Source of the DNA: 13-1-40CM-70-15 sp964641215
GTDB taxonomy: Bacteria > Gemmatimonadota > Gemmatimonadetes > Gemmatimonadales > GWC2-71-9
Direction: 5' to 3'
DNA: 8,107 nt
NCBI GenBank assembly: GCA_964641215.1
Contig: CAZXKD010000133.1
Location: 1 to 8,107 of the forward strand
Shown piece by piece: positions 5,729-8,107 of the stretch. How positions within the stretch are numbered: position 1 is the first letter of the stretch; every line of letters begins with the position of its first letter. A program made the translations under genes and the position numbers. Under the pieces are notes generated by a model that saw nothing but the letters and a program-made list of their open reading frames with translations, was not told the DNA's origin and did not search any database.

Positions 5729-7479
5729 TGCGGCCGATCGCCATGCTGTTAGTCGTCGCCTCGTCCGTGGTCGCGGGAGCCGTGCCGGCGCAGGAGCAAG
5801 GCCAGTGGACGATGCCGGGCAAGGATTACGCCGCTACGCGCTACAGCGCGCTGGCGGGGATCACGGCGGCCAACGCGGGGCAGCTGCGGCCGGTCTGGAG
5901 CTTCTCGACGGGCGTGCTCGGCGGCCACGAGGGCCAGCCGCTCGTCGTCAACAACACGATGTACGTCGTCACCCCGTACCCGAACGTGTTGTACGCCTTC
6001 GACTTGGGGCAGGAGGGCTACCCGTTGCGGTGGAAGTACCGTCCGGACGTGAACCCCTCCGCGGTCGGGATCGCCTGCTGCGATGCGATCAACCGGGGCG
6101 CCTTCTACGCCGACGGGAAGATCGTGTACAACCTGCTCGACGGGCACACCGTCGCGGTCGATGCCGCGACCGGCAAGGAGGTCTGGAAGACGCAGATCGC
6201 GGATCTCTCGCAGGGCGAGACGACCCCGATGGCGCCGTTCATCGTCGGGGAACGGGTGCTGGTAGGGCCGTCGGGGGGCGAGTTCGGGATCCACGGCTGG
6301 CTCAAGGCGCTGGATCTCAAGACCGGTCGCCTCGTCTGGACGGCCTACAACGAAGGCCCGGACAGCGAGGTGCTGGCGCGGCCGGGGACCTTCAAGCCGT
6401 TCTACGATCACGGCAGCGAGCTCGCCCTCACGAGCTGGCCGGCCGATGCCTGGAAGCGCGCGGGAGTGCCCGTGTGGGGTTGGATCTCCTACGATCCGGC
6501 GCTCGACCTCCTGTACTACGGCACCGGCAACGCGGCCCCGTACAATCCCGAGCAACGCCCCGGTGACAACAAGTGGGCGTCGAGCGTCCTGGCTCGACGG
6601 CCCGCGGACGGCGCACTCGTCTGGGCCTACCAGTTCACCCCGCACGAGAATTGGGACTTCGACGCCAACGCCGAGATGATCCTCGCCGACCTCACCATCC
6701 AGGGGCGCCCGCGCAAGGTCCTCGTCCATTTCGACAAGAACGGCTTCGCATATACGATCGACCGCGCGACGGGCGAAGTGCTGGTGGCCGAGCCGTTCAC
6801 GGTGGTCACCTGGGCCACGCGGGTGGATCGCGCCAGCGGTCGTCCGGTCGTCGATTCCACGAAGCTCACCGGCGCGTCGCGGGGGAACATCCAGCACATC
6901 TGTCCGAGCCTGGAGGGCGGCAAGAGCCCGGCGTCGCCGGCGTCGTACTCGCCGCGCACGGGGCTGTTCTACACCGCGACCAACAACCTGTGCATGAATT
7001 ACCAGGCATCGCGGACGACCCACATCGCCGGGACGCCGTTCATCGGCGCGAACACGCCCTATCAGCCAGGCCCCGGTGGCTACATGGGGGCGTTCATCGC
7101 ATGGGACGCTGGGGTCGGCCGCAAGGCGTGGGAGATCCGGGAGCCGTATCCGGTGTGGAGCGGCAGCGTCGCCACGGCGGGCGACGTGGTGTTCTACGGC
7201 ACGCTCGACGGCTGGTTCAAGGCGGTGGACGCGAGGAGCGGCAAGGTGCTGTGGAAGTTCAAAGTCGGCTCGGGGGTCGTGGGCGCGCCGATCACGTACA
7301 CCGGGCCGGACGGCAAGCAGTACGTCGCCGTGTATGCCGGCATCGGCGGCGACTGGTTCCTGCTCGCGGGGGACGTGCGGTCCGACGATCCGGCGGACGT
7401 GCGGCCGCCGGCCGATTTCGCGCCGCAGCTCGCGCGGCACACGAGCCAGGGAGGCATCGTCTGGATTTTCGCTCGGTAG
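5728..7479 (+). CDS. PQQ-dependent alcohol/methanol-type dehydrogenase, predicted lanthanide-dependent
   Basis: 583 aa periplasmic quinoprotein that oxidises alcohols using bound pyrroloquinoline quinone. The signal peptide spans residues 1-21 (cleavage near VPA|QE). The remainder is the eight-bladed propeller, with W-docking-like repeats such as GKEVWKT, GRLVWTA and GKVLWKF. Family marks in order: VTPYPNVLYAFDL, the vicinal disulfide C117-C118 (IACCDAINRG), the metal ligand E185 (SGGEFGIHG), VWGWISYDPALDLLYYGTGN with N268, and HENWDFDANAEM with catalytic D310. Two residues on is D312, the extra Asp found in XoxF and PedH enzymes and absent from calcium-dependent MxaF, so a lanthanide cofactor is predicted. 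There is no C-terminal haem domain; the cytochrome c gene downstream would take the electrons. No mxa/xox or pqq synthesis genes are in the window, so the substrate is open. Confidence 0.92.
   Translation: MRPIAMLLVVASSVVAGAVPAQEQGQWTMPGKDYAATRYSALAGITAANAGQLRPVWSFSTGVLGGHEGQPLVVNNTMYVVTPYPNVLYAFDLGQEGYPLRWKYRPDVNPSAVGIACCDAINRGAFYADGKIVYNLLDGHTVAVDAATGKEVWKTQIADLSQGETTPMAPFIVGERVLVGPSGGEFGIHGWLKALDLKTGRLVWTAYNEGPDSEVLARPGTFKPFYDHGSELALTSWPADAWKRAGVPVWGWISYDPALDLLYYGTGNAAPYNPEQRPGDNKWASSVLARRPADGALVWAYQFTPHENWDFDANAEMILADLTIQGRPRKVLVHFDKNGFAYTIDRATGEVLVAEPFTVVTWATRVDRASGRPVVDSTKLTGASRGNIQHICPSLEGGKSPASPASYSPRTGLFYTATNNLCMNYQASRTTHIAGTPFIGANTPYQPGPGGYMGAFIAWDAGVGRKAWEIREPYPVWSGSVATAGDVVFYGTLDGWFKAVDARSGKVLWKFKVGSGVVGAPITYTGPDGKQYVAVYAGIGGDWFLLAGDVRSDDPADVRPPADFAPQLARHTSQGGIVWIFAR
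7448..7454 (+). promoter_or_regulatory. Shine-Dalgarno that decides the CTG start of the cytochrome c
   Basis: AGGGAGG lies within the last codons of the dehydrogenase and 6 nt before CTG 7461. No ATG, GTG or TTG occurs in the cytochrome frame between here and the haem motif at a position that keeps the export signal. Confidence 0.5.
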
Positions 7480-7925
7480 CGGCGCTGGCGCTGATCGCCG
7501 TCACCACGTGCCGCCGATCGCACTACGGGGGCGGGGACGGTGGCGGCGGCCCTCCCCCCTCGATCCGCTATGACCAGCACGTGTTCGCGGGCGGGGTCGC
7601 GCCGCCGGCGGCCACGCTCACCAATCCTCTTCACGGAGATCGATCGTCCGCCGCGGAAGGGGAGCAGATCTTCGCCGCGATGAACTGCGACGGCTGTCAC
7701 GGGGGCGGGGCGGTGGGGTGGGTGGGGCCGAGTCTGGTGGACGGGCGCTGGCGCTACGGCGGCGCGGACGGGGCGGTATTCCAATCGATCTATTACGGCC
7801 GGCCGCGCGGCATGCCCGCCTACGGCGGCATCCTCTCGTCCGCCGCTATCTGGAAGATCGTGACGTACCTGCAGGCGCAACCGGTGCCCGCGGATGTTCC
7901 CACGGAGGCGTGGCCAGCCCGATAA
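7461..7925 (+). CDS. Single-haem cytochrome c, likely electron acceptor of the PQQ dehydrogenase
   Basis: 154 aa if initiated at CTG 7461. The N-terminus is a short, moderately hydrophobic export signal (VAALALIAVTT) ending in Cys17, so it may be a lipoprotein, though Thr at -1 is unusual for a lipobox. A Gly/Pro-rich linker (GGGDGGGGPPPS) follows, then the cytochrome c domain: haem-binding C76-D-G-C79-H80 in AAMNCDGCHGG, a GPSLVDGRWRYG segment, the probable axial ligand M118 in RGMPAYGG, and a closing amphipathic helix WKIVTYLQAQ. This is the usual class I arrangement. It overlaps the dehydrogenase by 19 bp, and such cytochromes (XoxG or cytochrome c550 type) are the normal partners of methanol/ethanol-family quinoproteins. 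An alternative is that translation re-initiates after the dehydrogenase stop at another non-canonical codon. Confidence 0.82.
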   Translation: MDFRSVAALALIAVTTCRRSHYGGGDGGGGPPPSIRYDQHVFAGGVAPPAATLTNPLHGDRSSAAEGEQIFAAMNCDGCHGGGAVGWVGPSLVDGRWRYGGADGAVFQSIYYGRPRGMPAYGGILSSAAIWKIVTYLQAQPVPADVPTEAWPAR

Positions 7926-7991
7926 CTCGCTGCTTGCCAAGGAGATCAACGTCGAGCCTTGATGTGGATTCTAGGGTGCCGGCGCGGCGCG

Positions 7992-8107
7992 CTAGCGCCG
8001 TCCCAGCACCACCGCGATGACGATCTCCACCACGATGAGCACGATGATGGCGACCTCGAGCACCTCGTTGCGGGCCGCCATCGCTTCCGCGTTCAGCATC
8101 GCGTAGG
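7992..8107 (-). CDS. C-terminus of a probable RMD1/DUF155 family membrane protein (partial)
   Basis: The minus-strand frame is open from the right edge to a TAG at 7994-7992, giving 37 visible residues. It opens YAMLNAEAMAARNEVLEV and ends in a strongly hydrophobic segment, AIIVLIVVEIVIAVVLG, followed by two arginines: a single C-terminal transmembrane tail. The Arg-x-Glu-x-x-Glu lead-in and a membrane helix carrying an internal Glu (IVVEIV) match, from memory, the end of RMD1/YagE-type (DUF155) proteins. Only the tail is present, so the family call is a proposal. It converges on the cytochrome gene with 66 bp between the stops and no obvious terminator. Confidence 0.6.
   Translation of the reverse strand, partial: YAMLNAEAMAARNEVLEVAIIVLIVVEIVIAVVLGRR

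Noticed and set aside
5749..7440. A 563-codon minus-strand open frame antisense to the PQQ dehydrogenase
   Set aside because: Arg/Pro/Val-rich, without motifs or signal sequence, and lying entirely inside a well-supported gene. It is a shadow frame.
5728..7479. Naming the dehydrogenase xoxF
   Set aside because: The metal-site Asp pair is shared by several lanthanide-dependent clades, including PedH-type ethanol dehydrogenases, and no xoxJ or other accessory gene is present to settle the clade.
7986..7999. GGCGC-GCTA-GCGCC hairpin as a terminator between the convergent cytochrome and RMD1-like genes
   Set aside because: It overlaps the stop codon of the minus-strand gene and has no T-run on either strand, so it may be chance in GC-rich DNA.

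Overview
The window is high-GC bacterial DNA. Sampled 60-base lines run about 65-68% G+C from 1.5 kb onward and 57-58% in the first kilobase. Secreted and lipid-anchored proteins dominate, and there is an S9 peptidase, a PQQ dehydrogenase/cytochrome c pair and a family 5 uracil-DNA glycosylase. This suits an environmental Gram-negative such as Gemmatimonadota or Acidobacteriota. That placement is inference from gene content and style, since there is no rRNA or marker gene here. No tRNA, rRNA, CRISPR array, transposase or attachment site was seen.

Layout. (1) 2-55 (+) is the C-terminus of a gene entering from the left. (2) 123-1214 (-) is an exported protein with an outer-membrane-lipoprotein-like domain and a C-terminal TPR; it is lower in GC than its neighbours. 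(3) 1215-1487 holds a 7-bp inverted repeat, a coding-like remnant (1275-1430) and a recognisable promoter that runs into the next gene with no room for a leader. (4) 1488-1952 (+) is a small cysteine-containing lipoprotein, followed directly by a family 5 (UdgB-type) uracil-DNA glycosylase ending at 2761. The glycosylase has no canonical start codon where the family would predict one. Its C-terminal extension overlaps the convergent operon by 123 bp. (5) 5097-2639 (-) is a two-gene operon, S9 prolyl-oligopeptidase-family peptidase then a TonB-C-terminal-like lipoprotein, coupled by an ATGA overlap. (6) After a 43-bp divergent gap, 5141-7925 (+) is a three-gene operon: an unrecognised 195-aa protein, a periplasmic PQQ-dependent alcohol/methanol-type dehydrogenase, and a single-haem cytochrome c. 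The first two overlap at TGATG. The cytochrome appears to start at CTG inside the end of the dehydrogenase. (7) 7992-8107 (-) is the C-terminus of a probable RMD1/DUF155 membrane protein that runs off the right edge.

How the genes work together. The best-defined unit is the quinoprotein/cytochrome pair, which would oxidise an alcohol in the periplasm and pass electrons to cytochrome c. The dehydrogenase carries the Asp-x-Asp metal-site signature of lanthanide-dependent enzymes. The unknown 195-aa gene at the head of this operon is the most open question. The peptidase/TonB-like operon suggests peptide degradation in the cell envelope. The lipoprotein/UdgB pair probably share a transcript but have no obvious functional link.
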